From the NCBI RefSeq assembly GCF_017873395.1, contig NZ_JAGGKC010000013.1, positions 1-64,000 on the forward strand: a stretch of DNA of 64,000 nt, given 5' to 3'. Positions 12,701-20,208 of the stretch are shown piece after piece. The notes under the pieces are model-generated. The model did not search any database. It saw only the letters and a list, made by a program, of their open reading frames with translations, and had not been told where the DNA came from. The stretch's first letter is position 1. Every line of letters begins with the position of its first letter. This stretch comes from Youngiibacter multivorans. GTDB taxonomy: Bacteria; Bacillota; Clostridia; Clostridiales; Clostridiaceae. Both the position numbers and the translations under genes were made by a program.

Positions 12701-15700
12701 AACCTCATTTGATTTGCAGCCTATATTGTTGATTGCCAGTGAGCCACCAATAGCTGCAAATGCAGAAGTGCTGAGTGACCCTGCAAGGGAAGATATCTCC
12801 GAAGAGTTGACTGAATCAAGGTAAACACCCTTGTCCGCAGATACTGTTGAATTGTAGATGCTTGTAAATACGCTGTTGGCAATTGTATTCTTCGCAACCG
12901 ACCCGGTAAGGCTCACATACAGTCCGAAGCCTCCGCCTGCAGCTGTAGCCTTGATTTCCGAATCAGAATCCGCATCAAGTGACAGGCTGCTCTTGGATGT
13001 TACAGTGGAGTTCTCAACATATGCCCTTACTTCATTTGCAATCTCATTGAATGCACCAGCTGCTCCAAGTCCACCACCCTCTACCGCTACGCTAACCTGC
13101 CCCGATAAAGCAATTATGCTCGAGGTATCCTTTGCCGTGAGAACGACTCCCGATACCTTCAGCGGGTCAGTCTCCACATAGTTTGCTGTTACTGTGCTGT
13201 CCTTGATATAAGCATTTGTGTCATTTTCAATCTTGTTGATTGATCCAGCCGCTGCAACCGATACATATCCTGTAACGACTATGGCTGCTGACAGCGTCTC
13301 GATCGATGCTTCAGAGATGGCCTCGATACTTATCTGTCCATCAGATGAAGTGACTGTCGAGGATACTATAGCCGCATTGACATTCATCCTTACATCATTT
13401 GTAGCAACCGCTGCTCCTATGCTTCCTGAGCCTCCCCCTGCAACTGCTCCCGCAAGTGACTGTATTGTTGTTATACGCCGGTCATCCTCCGAATCATCGT
13501 CTGAATCCATGTCCAGTGAACCAGTGTTTCCATCCTGCTCTCCTACAGTTACCGCACTCGATGGAATGGAATCCCTGTTGCTTGCATGAGCCTTAAGGCT
13601 AACTCCGGTCTTTGCATTCACAACTGAATTGTTCCTGATTTCAGCGTTTGTATTCGTCCTTACATTATTAACTGATACTGAACCCTGAGCACCTGCGTTA
13701 CCTCCTACTGCTACACCTGCTGTGAAGTTGAATATCACTGCATCAGCCTTTGCTGTAAGTTCCGCCTTGCCGCCTGTTGACTCGACCTTTGAATTGTCGA
13801 TGTTAGCGCTTATGACATGAGGCTTTGCAAGTGTACCGATATTTACCGTTCCTACAGCTGCGCCTGCTGCAAACTTTCCTGATACTGCAAGTGTTGCGGA
13901 TATAATACTGACTGTGGAGTGGTCCTCTGCCTTCATAATCAGGTCGCCCATGATGCGTACGTATCTCTCAGTTGTCCCGCAGTCCTTGATGAACGCTTCA
14001 ATCAATGAATAGATGTTGTTTATTGAAGCAGCTCCGCTGATACCTGCGTCTCCTGCAATGGTTCCTGCTCCGGTCAGGTTCTTTATGACCGAAGTCGAGA
14101 TGGCACTGATTGTAAGTCCGCCACCTGTTGAAACAACCTTTGAATTCTCGATGAAGCTCCTGGTATTGGTCGGCTTGTCAGCTGTTCCTATGTTGTTCGT
14201 AGCAATCGCTAATCCGAAAGCCGCCTTTCCTGCTCCTGCAACCGTACCGGCTATTGCTCCTATCTTCAGGTTGTCAGTTGCCTCAAGGGTTATGCTATTC
14301 ACTGTCCCCACTTCAGAATTCTTGATATACGTCTCGGTGTCTGCTCCTATGTTATTTACTGATACAGATCCCCCTGCAGCCAGAGTCTTCGCTACTGCAC
14401 CACCAGCTGTTATGTTGACTATTGTGGCATCAGATGAAGACTTCATTGCAAGTGAAGCAGCATCAAGCTTCGTATCCAGCAAATACGCAGTGACGATCTT
14501 GTCTATCTCGTTGTAGGACAATGCGATTCCAAACGAAGCCTTGTCAGATGCCGCAAGAGATCCTGCCAGTGAGAATATGTACGAGTTATCTATGGCATCC
14601 ATTGTCACTGCACCTTCAATATCCTGACCAAGGGTCTTCTTTCCGCTAACAAACACCTTCGTATCCCCGATTATCGTGTTTACTGAAACTGACAGTGCAC
14701 CAGCCATGCCTTCCTTGCTTGCACCAAGTGCAGCGGTTATCGCTATGATCTTACCCTTCGTCTCCGCATCCATGTCGAGGAACCCTGCCGCTTTGACATC
14801 CGATGCCTCGATTGTAGATACAGTTGAATTTCTCCCTCCAAGAGCCGGTACATCATTGAACGCAATGGATACTCCTATTCCGCCCTTGCCTCCGTATGCC
14901 AGAGCGCCTGCAATTGAGAAAATCAGCGAATTGTCCTTGCTCATCAGAATAACATTGTTTGCAGTTATATCCGAAAGGTTGATTATCGACGCTGCCGTCT
15001 GGCTTCCTATGGTGTTGATGCTTACCTGCCCTGCAATGCTTACGCTGTTTGAGCTTGTGGACGCTGATCCGCTGGCGCAGATTGATATTATCCTCTCGCT
15101 TCCGTCGGCGCTTGAATCATAGCTTCCTGTAAGTACTACATTGGAGTTGTCCGTCAGCGACTTCGTTACGTTTGTAATATCATTCAAAGCGAACGATCCT
15201 GCCAATCCTACTGACGTTCCCTTAGTGGTAACCAGAGACATTGATCCACCTGCACCGATGATGAGCGTCTTGTTGCCGGCCTTCATGGTAAGTGAGACAG
15301 CCTTAAGCGAAGCATCATGTATAAACGCAACCGCAGTGTCACCCATCTCATTTATGACTACCTCAGCCGATATACCCAGTCCGAACTTGCTCTCGCTCTT
15401 AGGCTCTGCAGGCTTGTTCGGATCAGGCGTCTTCTCCTTGACTACAGCCGCGGCGAGTGCCAGTGAGAATATGAAGCCGTCATTCTTCGCCTCAATGGTG
15501 ACAGGTCCGTTTGCGATTACTGTGAAGAGCGAATCTCCAGGTTTCCCATCAGACGTAGTAGAAAGCAGATCGTTCCCTATGAAGGCTCTTGTATCCCTGG
15601 TAATCTCATCTATGGCTATTGACGCCCCTATACCGATGCTGTTTGATGTTGCGATACCGCCCGTAAGGTTAATTATGAAGCCTGAATCCTTTGCATGGAT

Positions 15701-18700
15701 CCTTAATACAGACTCGGTCTTTGGAGTACTGTAATCCCCTATGATTATCCTTGCGCCGTTTTCTATGCCCGCCCACGTCTTGTTGTTGATGTCGATAATG
15801 GAGAAGGTTCCGTTGAACGCGAAATCTCCCGCTGAACCGCCTGAAGCCGAGAACGAGAAGCTGAATGAACTCGTATCCGCTGAAACATCAAGCTCATCTG
15901 CATATAGTACAACCCCGTCATATATCATCGCAGTAGACACGTTGTCATAGCTGATTATCATCACTGTTCCGCCCATTGCAGCTTTTTCTGCTTCATCTCC
16001 GGATGCTGGTGCCGTGAGCTTTATCTTAAGTGACTTCTTCTCTCCCTGTCCCTCCACTCCGACTCCAGGAATCTCGATGTTTCCGCCAAGGTGAATGGCT
16101 TCATTCACTACCATGGATGATACAGCAACCTTCTGCACGCCGGTCCTGTAAAGTGCATCTGCAATCTGGTTTATCTTTGCGTTCTTGTCGATATAGGCTT
16201 CTGCTGTTCCATTCATGTCAATCACCGACACTGCTCCGCATATGCTTACTTCTGCTCCCTTTGCTGTGCTCTGGGTCCAGGTGTTGACCAGATTGTTATC
16301 CACTCCATACTGGTCCAGATATGTTGTGAAAGTCCTTACGAGCTCTCCTCCCCTGTACATCCAGTCAGATCCAAGGTCTTCCCATCTTGCATCATCAGCA
16401 AAATTTTCAACAGACAGGTCTAGTGTTTCAGGAAAACTTCCCTTGAATTTGTATAGGTTTCCTTCATCTCCGCCTGCCGTGTGTCCTGCAAGCACTTCAA
16501 CTATATCGCCTTGTGCTACGTCAGCAGCTACATCACCTGTATCTGCCTGCTCCAGTGATCCAAGGTCGAACCACATGCTGCCATTATAATCTACCGTTGC
16601 AAGATCAATTGTCTGTCCGTAGATTATCAGCCCGCTGTCATATTCAGCCAAGTACATGTAGTGATGTCCCGGGGTTCCATTATCTTCATTTTCGTCATCT
16701 TTCAGGACCACATCTCCGGTATAAACCATCTTGCTTCCTTCGCTGGCATTATAGGTAGGTTTCCCCCCCAGTGAAAGGTATGTCCTGTATGCATCCTGTA
16801 TAAGGTTCAATCCCCAGGTGAATTCGAAGTCATTCAGCGACTCAGCCCTTACTATCAGGTTATAGGCGGCATCAACTGATGCATTCTCTGCGATAAACGC
16901 CTTGGCATCATTTGTAAATATGCCTATGGCGACTGCAGCTGAGCCTGCAAATTTTGTTCCATCATCCGCAGGTGGTTCTTCATCGATAGGAGGGTCTACC
17001 GGCGGGTCTGTTGGCGGCGCTTCCTCTGTCTCGGAAATTGCTCCTGAAGCTGTAATATATGGCTGGCTCTCAATTGTTGCGATAATGAGAACTGATCCCT
17101 GTGACTTCACTACCGCTGACGTCAGGCTTGGATAAATCGGATCTACAGGTAGTCCTATCCTTGCCGTTGCATGGTTTATGTCCAGGTATACAGCAACTGC
17201 AGCCGCTATTTCAAATGTAGCTGCCTGGTCCTTTGTCTTCTTGTCTGTCTGCTGCTGCTCTGCTGACTTTGAGGATACAAGGTTTTTTATCTTTCCAAAA
17301 AGCGCAGTAGCCTTTAATATAACCTGGTCAATTATGTTCCCCTGAGTGTCGTCTAGAATGCTGCCATAGGTACTTGTATTGACTCCAGCCTGTGCGCAGA
17401 CTCCAACGTTGGTTGATGGTATTGATGCGAAAAGCTTGTTCATCTCTATGGATTCCTTTACCACAGATGCATTTACTTCAATATCCCCTGCAACCTCAGC
17501 CTTGCCATCAAGCAGGGCATTAGTGGTCCCATGCTCGTAGGATACTGCCGCAGACATTCCAAGCATTCCTCCATCTCCTGATTTAGACCTTGCTATTGTA
17601 ACGTTCTTGTCTACAGTTGCAGCAATCAGATTAAGGTTTCCCCCGACTGTCAGGTTCGAGGTTTCTGTAGTCTGCACAGTTGCATCGGAATTTAAAACGC
17701 TGACGGCAACTGCAAAGGCTACGCCCTTTATGCCGCCTGCGCTACCAATTACCTGCAGCGTGTTATCGGTTGTTGCACTAAGGTAGCAATCGCCTGAGGT
17801 TGTGATGTTTCCATTAACCACTAAATCAGCATTGGAGTTTGCTATTCCGACAGCTACACCTACTCCAAAACTCAAAGGTGATGCTGAAGCCTCGGTAAGG
17901 CTCTCTGACTTGGCGCTGAATTTTTCAGCACTTATCTCGGTACCTTCCCCGACAGTAATAGTCGCATCGGCATTTGATATCGATACTCCTGCAAAAAGGT
18001 TGAAGTTTTCAAGCATTTCAAGTCCGGTATTTACAGCAACGTCAACAAGACTATTAAAATCCACAACATCTTCATTTAATCTGTACTGATTGATTGAAGA
18101 TGCAAGAAGAACAATCTCCCCACCCTTCATAGTAACGTCTTCACCGATTTCTATTTTCGTCACTGTCTCATCGAAGTCAAATGACGGTATGAAGTCTCCT
18201 ATTCCAATTACATTGCTGTCTTCTGCTGTCATCGTTATCGCACCAGCCATAAATGTGTTATCTGCATGTGTGAATATGCTCGCCCTGTCTTTTATGGTTA
18301 TGAGTGGTGCGGTCATTGTTAAGGATCCTGAATCACCAGCTGACTCTCCGATCTCATGATCAGTTACACCTTCAGCAAGTAATCTTGTTGATATTGTCAT
18401 GTCTTCTGCCAGAGTTATGCTCTTGATTGGGTTATCTGTATCAGCAGAAGATATTACCAGATTTTCGCCTGACAGCAATATATCCTCTGTTATCGTTACA
18501 TCGCCATCAAAGCTAATCCATCCCGAGGTGTATGGCAGCAGATAGAAGTCTATCCTGTGAATCGAGATAAACTCAGGTGAAAGGAGTTGTTCGAACTTCA
18601 GGGAAGATTCAGCATAACCCTCTTTGCCTGCTACTATCTTGTATGATCCTGCTTCTACCATGTATTCATAGAATCCTTCAGAATTTGTAGACTGTGGATT

Positions 18701-19615
18701 GACCAAAGTGCCGTTAAGTATATAGTCATAAAGAGTGTAGTTTGCTCCTCCGTCAGTTGTCCTGAATACAGTGACTGTAGCATTCTCAATTGGAAGCTTC
18801 GTCATCGCATCATATACATATCCGTTCGGGTCTACAAGTTCCGGCTGAGGAGTTTCTTCATTAGTAACTACTTCAAGCCCTGCTCCGCCTTCAGGTACGG
18901 ATACTGTTTCAGCAAGTATCTCTTCTCCTGTATCGGCAGGCAAGGCTTCATCAACCGGGGCTTCCGGAGCAGTGACAGCTTCTGTCAGAATCTCCGGTAG
19001 TGGCTCTGGTTGTTCGGCTGCTGGCAAAGCGGCTTCAGGAGCAATGTCCTCTGTCACTGCTTCCTCTATTGGCGGCAGTACCTCCTCTATTGGTGGCAGT
19101 ACTTCCTCTGGCGGCAGTGCCTCCTCGATTGGCGGCAGAACTTCCTCTGGTGGTATCAGTACCTCCTCAATTGGTGGCAGTGCCTCCTCAATTGGTGGTA
19201 GAGCCTCCTCTGGTGGTGGCTCAGTCGTCTCCACTATTGGTGGTACCGGCTCCAAAGCCGTCTCCTCTGGTGCGGCAACAACCTCTCCAGTCGGAAGTGC
19301 CTCTTCCGGTGGAAGTTCGGTCGTCTCCGTTAATGGCGGTAGAGGATCAGCAGCTGTCTCTTCAGGTGCCGCAGTGACCTCTTCAGGCGGCAGTACATCC
19401 TCAGGTGCAGGTTCTGTAACTTCCGTTATTATGGGTACAGGGTCCACTGCAGTTTCTTCAGGAATTGTTTCAACCACAGCCGTCTCTTCAGGCAAAGGAT
19501 CTGTACCAAGTTCACTAGCAGATACAGAGTGAGATCCAAACATCATCAGGGCCGTGATTACGGCCGCTATAAACATGAGAAGTTTTTTATCAGGGTCACC
19601 TCTCACTTGGTGCAT
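1..19615 (-). CDS. Giant secreted RTX/beta-helix repeat protein, C-terminus outside window
   Basis: No in-frame stop was seen from the ATG to the window edge, giving at least 6,538 residues. AAAGGAG lies 8 bases before the ATG. Order of parts: a signal peptide (about residues 1-33, KK then a hydrophobic run ending SVSA); a Pro/Glu-rich spacer to about residue 250; a carboxypeptidase-regulatory-like beta-sandwich (about 262-340, DPNGYVYDAMTKLPIENATV); then several thousand residues of Gly/Ala/Ser/Asn/Thr-rich units with phrases such as GSVSVNNI and AYIKNS, which I read as beta-solenoid. From about residue 5,700, GGDDNDSF-like sequences appear, becoming true RTX nonapeptides (GGPGNDIINGS, YGEGGDDIIFGD) at the end. 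RTX repeats bind calcium outside the cell. No anchor or catalytic domain is visible; a surface adhesin or matrix protein is inferred. Such giants are commoner in planctomycetes, cyanobacteria and proteobacteria. Confidence 0.9.
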   Translation of the reverse strand, partial: MHQVRGDPDKKLLMFIAAVITALMMFGSHSVSASELGTDPLPEETAVVETIPEETAVDPVPIITEVTEPAPEDVLPPEEVTAAPEETAADPLPPLTETTELPPEEALPTGEVVAAPEETALEPVPPIVETTEPPPEEALPPIEEALPPIEEVLIPPEEVLPPIEEALPPEEVLPPIEEVLPPIEEAVTEDIAPEAALPAAEQPEPLPEILTEAVTAPEAPVDEALPADTGEEILAETVSVPEGGAGLEVVTNEETPQPELVDPNGYVYDAMTKLPIENATVTVFRTTDGGANYTLYDYILNGTLVNPQSTNSEGFYEYMVEAGSYKIVAGKEGYAESSLKFEQLLSPEFISIHRIDFYLLPYTSGWISFDGDVTITEDILLSGENLVISSADTDNPIKSITLAEDMTISTRLLAEGVTDHEIGESAGDSGSLTMTAPLITIKDRASIFTHADNTFMAGAITMTAEDSNVIGIGDFIPSFDFDETVTKIEIGEDVTMKGGEIVLLASSINQYRLNEDVVDFNSLVDVAVNTGLEMLENFNLFAGVSISNADATITVGEGTEISAEKFSAKSESLTEASASPLSFGVGVAVGIANSNADLVVNGNITTSGDCYLSATTDNTLQVIGSAGGIKGVAFAVAVSVLNSDATVQTTETSNLTVGGNLNLIAATVDKNVTIARSKSGDGGMLGMSAAVSYEHGTTNALLDGKAEVAGDIEVNASVVKESIEMNKLFASIPSTNVGVCAQAGVNTSTYGSILDDTQGNIIDQVILKATALFGKIKNLVSSKSAEQQQTDKKTKDQAATFEIAAAVAVYLDINHATARIGLPVDPIYPSLTSAVVKSQGSVLIIATIESQPYITASGAISETEEAPPTDPPVDPPIDEEPPADDGTKFAGSAAVAIGIFTNDAKAFIAENASVDAAYNLIVRAESLNDFEFTWGLNLIQDAYRTYLSLGGKPTYNASEGSKMVYTGDVVLKDDENEDNGTPGHHYMYLAEYDSGLIIYGQTIDLATVDYNGSMWFDLGSLEQADTGDVAADVAQGDIVEVLAGHTAGGDEGNLYKFKGSFPETLDLSVENFADDARWEDLGSDWMYRGGELVRTFTTYLDQYGVDNNLVNTWTQSTAKGAEVSICGAVSVIDMNGTAEAYIDKNAKINQIADALYRTGVQKVAVSSMVVNEAIHLGGNIEIPGVGVEGQGEKKSLKIKLTAPASGDEAEKAAMGGTVMIISYDNVSTAMIYDGVVLYADELDVSADTSSFSFSFSASGGSAGDFAFNGTFSIIDINNKTWAGIENGARIIIGDYSTPKTESVLRIHAKDSGFIINLTGGIATSNSIGIGASIAIDEITRDTRAFIGNDLLSTTSDGKPGDSLFTVIANGPVTIEAKNDGFIFSLALAAAVVKEKTPDPNKPAEPKSESKFGLGISAEVVINEMGDTAVAFIHDASLKAVSLTMKAGNKTLIIGAGGSMSLVTTKGTSVGLAGSFALNDITNVTKSLTDNSNVVLTGSYDSSADGSERIISICASGSASTSSNSVSIAGQVSINTIGSQTAASIINLSDITANNVILMSKDNSLIFSIAGALAYGGKGGIGVSIAFNDVPALGGRNSTVSTIEASDVKAAGFLDMDAETKGKIIAITAALGASKEGMAGALSVSVNTIIGDTKVFVSGKKTLGQDIEGAVTMDAIDNSYIFSLAGSLAASDKASFGIALSYNEIDKIVTAYLLDTKLDAASLAMKSSSDATIVNITAGGAVAKTLAAGGSVSVNNIGADTETYIKNSEVGTVNSITLEATDNLKIGAIAGTVAGAGKAAFGLAIATNNIGTADKPTNTRSFIENSKVVSTGGGLTISAISTSVIKNLTGAGTIAGDAGISGAASINNIYSLIEAFIKDCGTTERYVRIMGDLIMKAEDHSTVSIISATLAVSGKFAAGAAVGTVNIGTLAKPHVISANIDNSKVESTGGKAELTAKADAVIFNFTAGVAVGGNAGAQGSVSVNNVRTNTNAEIRNNSVVNAKTGVSLKAHASNRDSIPSSAVTVGEQDGNTGSLDMDSDDDSEDDRRITTIQSLAGAVAGGGSGSIGAAVATNDVRMNVNAAIVSSTVTSSDGQISIEAISEASIETLSAAIVVTGYVSVAAAGSINKIENDTNAYIKDSTVTANYVETDPLKVSGVVLTAKDTSSIIALSGQVSVAVEGGGLGAAGAFNEIANEVRAYVENSTVTSKSSLSLDADSDSEIKATAAGGGFGLYVSLTGSVAKNTIANSVFTSIYNSTVSADKGVYLDSVNSSEISSLAGSLSTSAFAAIGGSLAINNIGCKSNEVDDGYVEGDQTNDNGTKVTLSDIATVGTKSWIENSRIISGTVVKLNASTDSMIKSISAAGGGALVAVNGAISMNNIYMDTESYIKGCIDMLEPAVKLVSSAGDISLEAYDNSAASSIAGNVSVGAVGAGAAVSTVNIGDGTHVNRTRAYIDSSRVTSPNGSINLKARTNSFIFNIAAGASVGGIGLQGSVAVNNVTTKTSAEILNGSVVTAKNSIVLEALIAKRETIPASMLQADGGDELSSSFDGNPDDNDGTLDENETTHALKTIQSLAGAVAGGGTGGVGAGVATNNVKNSVAASISGSDVTSDSGDVILVARSSASIETVSAALAGGSYSAALAVSLNWIENSVLAFISDSDVTSKNTSAYAEGSPVPGIGINASDTSVIRSVAGQVSIAGTAGIGAGAAYNEIGNTVKAYADLASKLVSSGSILIIAKSDTTIDTIAAGGSGGSVALAGSTAINLIGNRTESYVDHSTAEAAGNVYILADSINRINAYGGALTGGAIGIGAVAVVNNVENTTLAYSSYSDIKAKGTKEELDVKSWDNLGVESLVKAKGLFIVADCDDKITVDSGSLSIGALALSGQLSVTLVSDTTKAYIVASTINSLSEPGMWVKVKVHQGTEVDVKAGGLTVGAIAVGAAVDHTSIKNTTYAYIDKDNVTRSVVYGQDVEVTTDTLEDVGVVVAGVSISGSMYSVSVSGSVSVALVDCDNRAYINDSDVAAIDKLSILANDIAKVSSTSYLLAASTFAGAGGTVSVNTIKSSTLAETKGGNLKAYGAMEIKAVSSDTIETVLGTIGIGGAAGLAGAVSVNTIESTTEANVVKGSTAALINKGYPGSSQQTVKVSATNTSTIDGTGGSLAGGIGAGIGATVDVAAIRNRVVASVGLETEIYASGDITIEALSRKNIYSKVSSKAGGLLGVSGAVSVISIGEAMDETAGDEFAITNDNGDSLLTQVSGDTQIGSMGLGSDGTSSRAGSMLSTMEEPDISALVGTTANTEGKVTAAFIEAAASSAGRVVVKAGGKLTVKADSIVHIDASMDNLALGIAGVGAVVAVVRTNEKTNAFIGDYADILAGSLLIMAESAESAQATGKAATGGFLVGITANIADVSIKPAVKAYVGSNAYVFSKGDVEIAAIVTPKVSAVVQGTTASAGVSVGVSSSTAKAEPDVSAWIGDYSKVYSGATLLNGNPNIKFMSAVILSGAPTLTFKDNYVETIGTMTFAQDAVNGDTITRASGSWIADGYKAEDGIVVVRGTVTTQYVINTLTAETLTLVEKGAVAAGAAENVKVYSDRSDTITRASGSWFIDGFEAGQAITVAGTALNNGAYEIKGVTETELILMQNYGLKNEVIGNITLTADTMDRIRRGSGDWYSDGFRAGQEIRVSGTASNDGTYIVESVSTDGKFLVLESSDRLTLEITTAAAFVIVDPEAIKPQLTVSAIVLLPDNGIGMTANADAKASSGALLIGVSSTNALASTTSLVNAYTGTGVRIDAAGIAEINAYAYTNQKAVGTSKTGGIVAVGGNTARAESTSTISAYTGTGLRIAADELRITAFGDEKNISDSTAGTGGLVAGSAAKAETSSTSTTRAEIGNSADRISLIGLLIYADHTSRFDGKVDSTSASLLGYSGAEAIHSVNAGVSIKIGDVTIPAYNIVATAINSSSKDYIGGDYNAWSGSGGGLVDVPATRSLSTISHTTGIEVADGASLEVIGDKYYPGSLALSALNSVYARDRVKLVSGGAIALAKASSKVETNALTAYVTIGNADIKSVGDIDLSARTIANIITDTFVHTSGGAGAAQGDSKSFVKAVNTITLSTGADLFSEGEVNLLAGANSNGDVNTYNLKSTTYLENYTALPVNTNPDAVAGFDQTNNVTVNSGAIIKAVKDANLIGETGITILESLGTGKDYYRSAIGAEIRYESTPMSSTGTITVDGEIYVGIRNKQRLIFDSEGNVTLKSDGITFTKTRELLSASIIAELERLQMLKEQYAGTEAGAAFAQELSFRLEELKQQGYTVVVTTINGLTYYSIDLDVYVDVIRVDDIWAQSSNINVIGTSFIGTGKLSAPGDAEITVQNSSPAFLIVNRLTIPETEGGYIRFNGGNLEGTSIELFNQNLNNLNRIKSANFIMAEYSGTSKAPTITVDSAYGGSLKKPDVTLLGTISNIGTLSRVGAVIIHSTGSVYVRTDINAGTLSISASASMVQSYQDTFVSVGGEVRVQYSSMATRQQNNTNYLLSLIQIPLRYPDGYDNILFPAEKAAMNSLLAGILSVTNRQDAKLSELRAANIFIAARYLNVNGLIEAGHATQSAYLAGSIDTKIQTYKNRGLLSRNYLDYPLVQISDMKFYYDPVNDRILLDDVNVRGGYVELFGQIISTGTGRIKALDGFGTISVVNETLYSLAIKALDVGIGSHGTIKITDTSKQIKTGTETETETDDFTYYQITKYTRAYDTGTGKYTVTVKTWWSNTSEDAATTVVTNIADASSTTYQPTVGYRYVYVLGQDSGIKETYTYATSSWAGIDWLAKDPGSLYSYAYQTYGTPVPLENGEYLAYVPGSSSIPYMYWYQSITQSAKILISQRQWTTSGGFLGLKKTYWTEAIYRTYVKNVHYNSIKADYPIAIEFAGGLAGNISIVSDKDIVIMGPVTNVLGKTTLDTDGRILQTSSTSITSKDIELLAGTGIGNGQPIYIELKGGSLKAVTDEGDISILEISGTLKLVEVSTDDGNVWLTAQTGIVAASSETLVKGDLISLYAGSGGIGSGTALRVDTGTEAGSGMIAKAEGSINLKEIDGDMFILSIVSATGSVSIEAVSGSLTDGDETEKQGDNGGVLVVLRDNVTAGNLMDQWTSAGIAASSDSKYTPNEISTLLAYALHKRLTDTEYRYELVNVSGQDVSLKASGGIGNLRTARIDFEEGKALLTEETMLMLAAAERGDVRFYDVNDLEVSSGSTSSAYIIITIHDDLDITSTGTLTVIAGADSYIGSEEDIRIMTMTGQDTRIRSAKGIQSALTAAGQNIVCGSLVIEAGNGAIGTEAKPIGVTAVSAGTERLVARSNGGIWLRGIASGADTGSFNLDFIYTPGAISINADGWIKDSTGDGFNKIVGESLLINADSVGVAGGTLETDLLGGNMEIHATNGGIYVEELEGDINALVIGTSTGDLILKAKGSILDAQTEGETKPSNILGRNITLTATNGSIGTAGNHLEIDSANGGAGKLDADAKLDMFIDELTGSLSLGKLRSDSRIFISAPGAIVNAIGLTSGYNAEGLSLSMAAGGSAGTEAVPVMTKVSELAGDAAGDVWIINDGALTVKGIADGKSGIDADGKVQITVRSPFTLESYIYSGGDTIIRTNDSASGDDITIAALAEIDSEGRVVLLSGDDIHILKTSIIEAVGEVVLFGDFNGAGYEAISYSYTGDPDKGTGATIEILELPIAPSINVYGGDDNDSFILTVDEASGVISMHGKGGSDSFLINRLPSLETETYGGLQDTLTLDGESGADTYTININNGQDVHNIINVWDNGTELGDSLYINGTVDPDVFLLREKFIAILHIVGEGYTNYFERINYNDKIEALDISTLGGDDRFYSDDNSAITKIYSGGGDDFFQIGQMFETDRQVDNINGIQTGDQIKTVLTTRGYLTPGNSFNMELYGGDGNDSFSVYANMKPLKLEGENDNDRFILRAFALADPNAPGQALMNVDSGTGDDYIEYNINAPVTINGGDGYDTVIAVGTELDDVFIVTADGICGAGLNIIIEGAEESFEAYGMEGDDIFHVQSTRAGMVTRLVGGLGSDVFNLMGDVNEHISSTRSILTIVDHNLETIQGPLYLEGFNYDGAPDFTLKSGVGLPYEISPELEDPEFTAVNENEMKDKLYAFNDGTNIGTSATLTIDNLSGLGMGGDLPVNEGTVEVPIIKTHKGGVTYTNMEILEIMLGSGSDNFTITDTAGGTITAVHGGGGEDKITISGNSGPLVVYGDTSEDGSRYDGTYNVLSYDANSFTNPGIDTIDAKLSSHGLTIYGGPGNDIINGSQGPDNIAGGSGADEIYGEGGDDIIFGDSGINADLEVRTFTVITTETASGDTLYGGAGKNIIFGDHGYITYNGMTQGLHKVSAPGTIERIESTSEGNGGDDILTGGDDAEILIGGPGADKMYGNGGDDVMLGDHGNIAATETLVTIDSNVRTDGGDDIMTGDLGADIMMGGTGGDEITGGAGNNVMLGDHGTISRTASAGEKVFGTAGIQSIVTGLEGDGGIDIMTGGDDAEI
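8455..9070 (-). repeat. Three-copy ~65-residue module inside the giant protein
   Basis: Three units share the core (D)xIxRxSGxWxxDGFxAGQxIxVxGT. The conserved segments fall near 9036-9001, 8842-8809 and 8641-8609, about 190-200 bp apart. They interrupt the beta-helix-like repeats and look like a small beta domain that has duplicated. I cannot name the family with certainty. Confidence 0.7.
19030..19510 (-). repeat. Pro/Glu-rich low-complexity spacer repeats
   Basis: The translation after the signal peptide is built from variants of LPPIEEA, LPPEEV and APEETA. At DNA level, near-identical 30-bp stretches (cctcctcaattggtgg and variants) occur in tandem at 19080-19210. The segment is probably an extended acidic spacer. 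Repeat-number change between strains is plausible but not shown. Confidence 0.75.
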
Positions 19616-19923
19616 ACTATCGTCTCCTTTTGACGTAAAGGTAATAGCAGCAAGCTAAAATATAGCAGATATCATACGCAGAGGTCCTTTTCGCAGTCAA
19701 ATTCAAGCTTCTGATATCGTCGGTCTAAAACTATGGCATTCAACCGAGCCCCTGTTCTCTTCATTTCTGCACCTGTAATAATCCAGTAGCGGTGGCTTAG
19801 TATCTGTGATGCGGAATCAATGCATGGATTTTCTCACCTGGCCATACAAGCCTTCAAGTATAGGAAGAATAAACCGGATACATCGCTTCCGTCGTGGCTC
19901 CTGCAATAACCTCAGTTCTAATG

Positions 19924-19939
19924 ATTAGTCGACACTAAT
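19924..19939. promoter_or_regulatory. 16-bp inverted repeat in the giant gene's upstream region
   Basis: ATTAGT-CGAC-ACTAAT is a perfect 6-4-6 inverted repeat about 310 bases before the giant gene's start. It could be an operator, but no regulator can be assigned. Apart from this and the features near 20.2-20.6 kb, I see no gene between 19,616 and 20,642. Confidence 0.3.
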
Positions 19940-20186
19940 ACGTATGATAATGCCTTGAACATGTCAGTCCGCAATCCTCTGAAATCAGAGCCGATGCAAT
20001 ACATTTAAAATCACACTTTTTTTTAGAACGTAAATATCTGAAGAATAGCAATAGAAAATCTCAAGGAAATTTTAGTGAAGAATAACCAAGATACTAACGA
20101 AAAATCGTTGTGCCATGACTTGACTAGCGGAATGGTGTTGCGGGAAAACAACAAAAAAGAGCAGAATATCCCCTAAATGACAAAAA

Positions 20187-20208
20187 CCGACCCCCAAGGG
20201 TCGGTTGC
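20187..20208 (-). terminator. Intrinsic terminator-like hairpin upstream of the giant gene
   Basis: On the minus strand ACCGACCC and GGGTCGGT form an 8-bp GC-rich stem with a short loop, followed by TTTTTG. It lies about 435 bases beyond the GH4 gene and about 570 bases before the giant gene. It could end a small transcript or act as an attenuator. Confidence 0.6.

Noticed and set aside
27..19532. Many long open frames on the plus strand (for example 15141-15734, 9522-9998 and 18972-19532).
   Set aside because: All are antisense to the continuous minus-strand giant gene. They are rich in Ser, Pro and Ala because the true codons are biased, and none has a convincing ribosome site or family.
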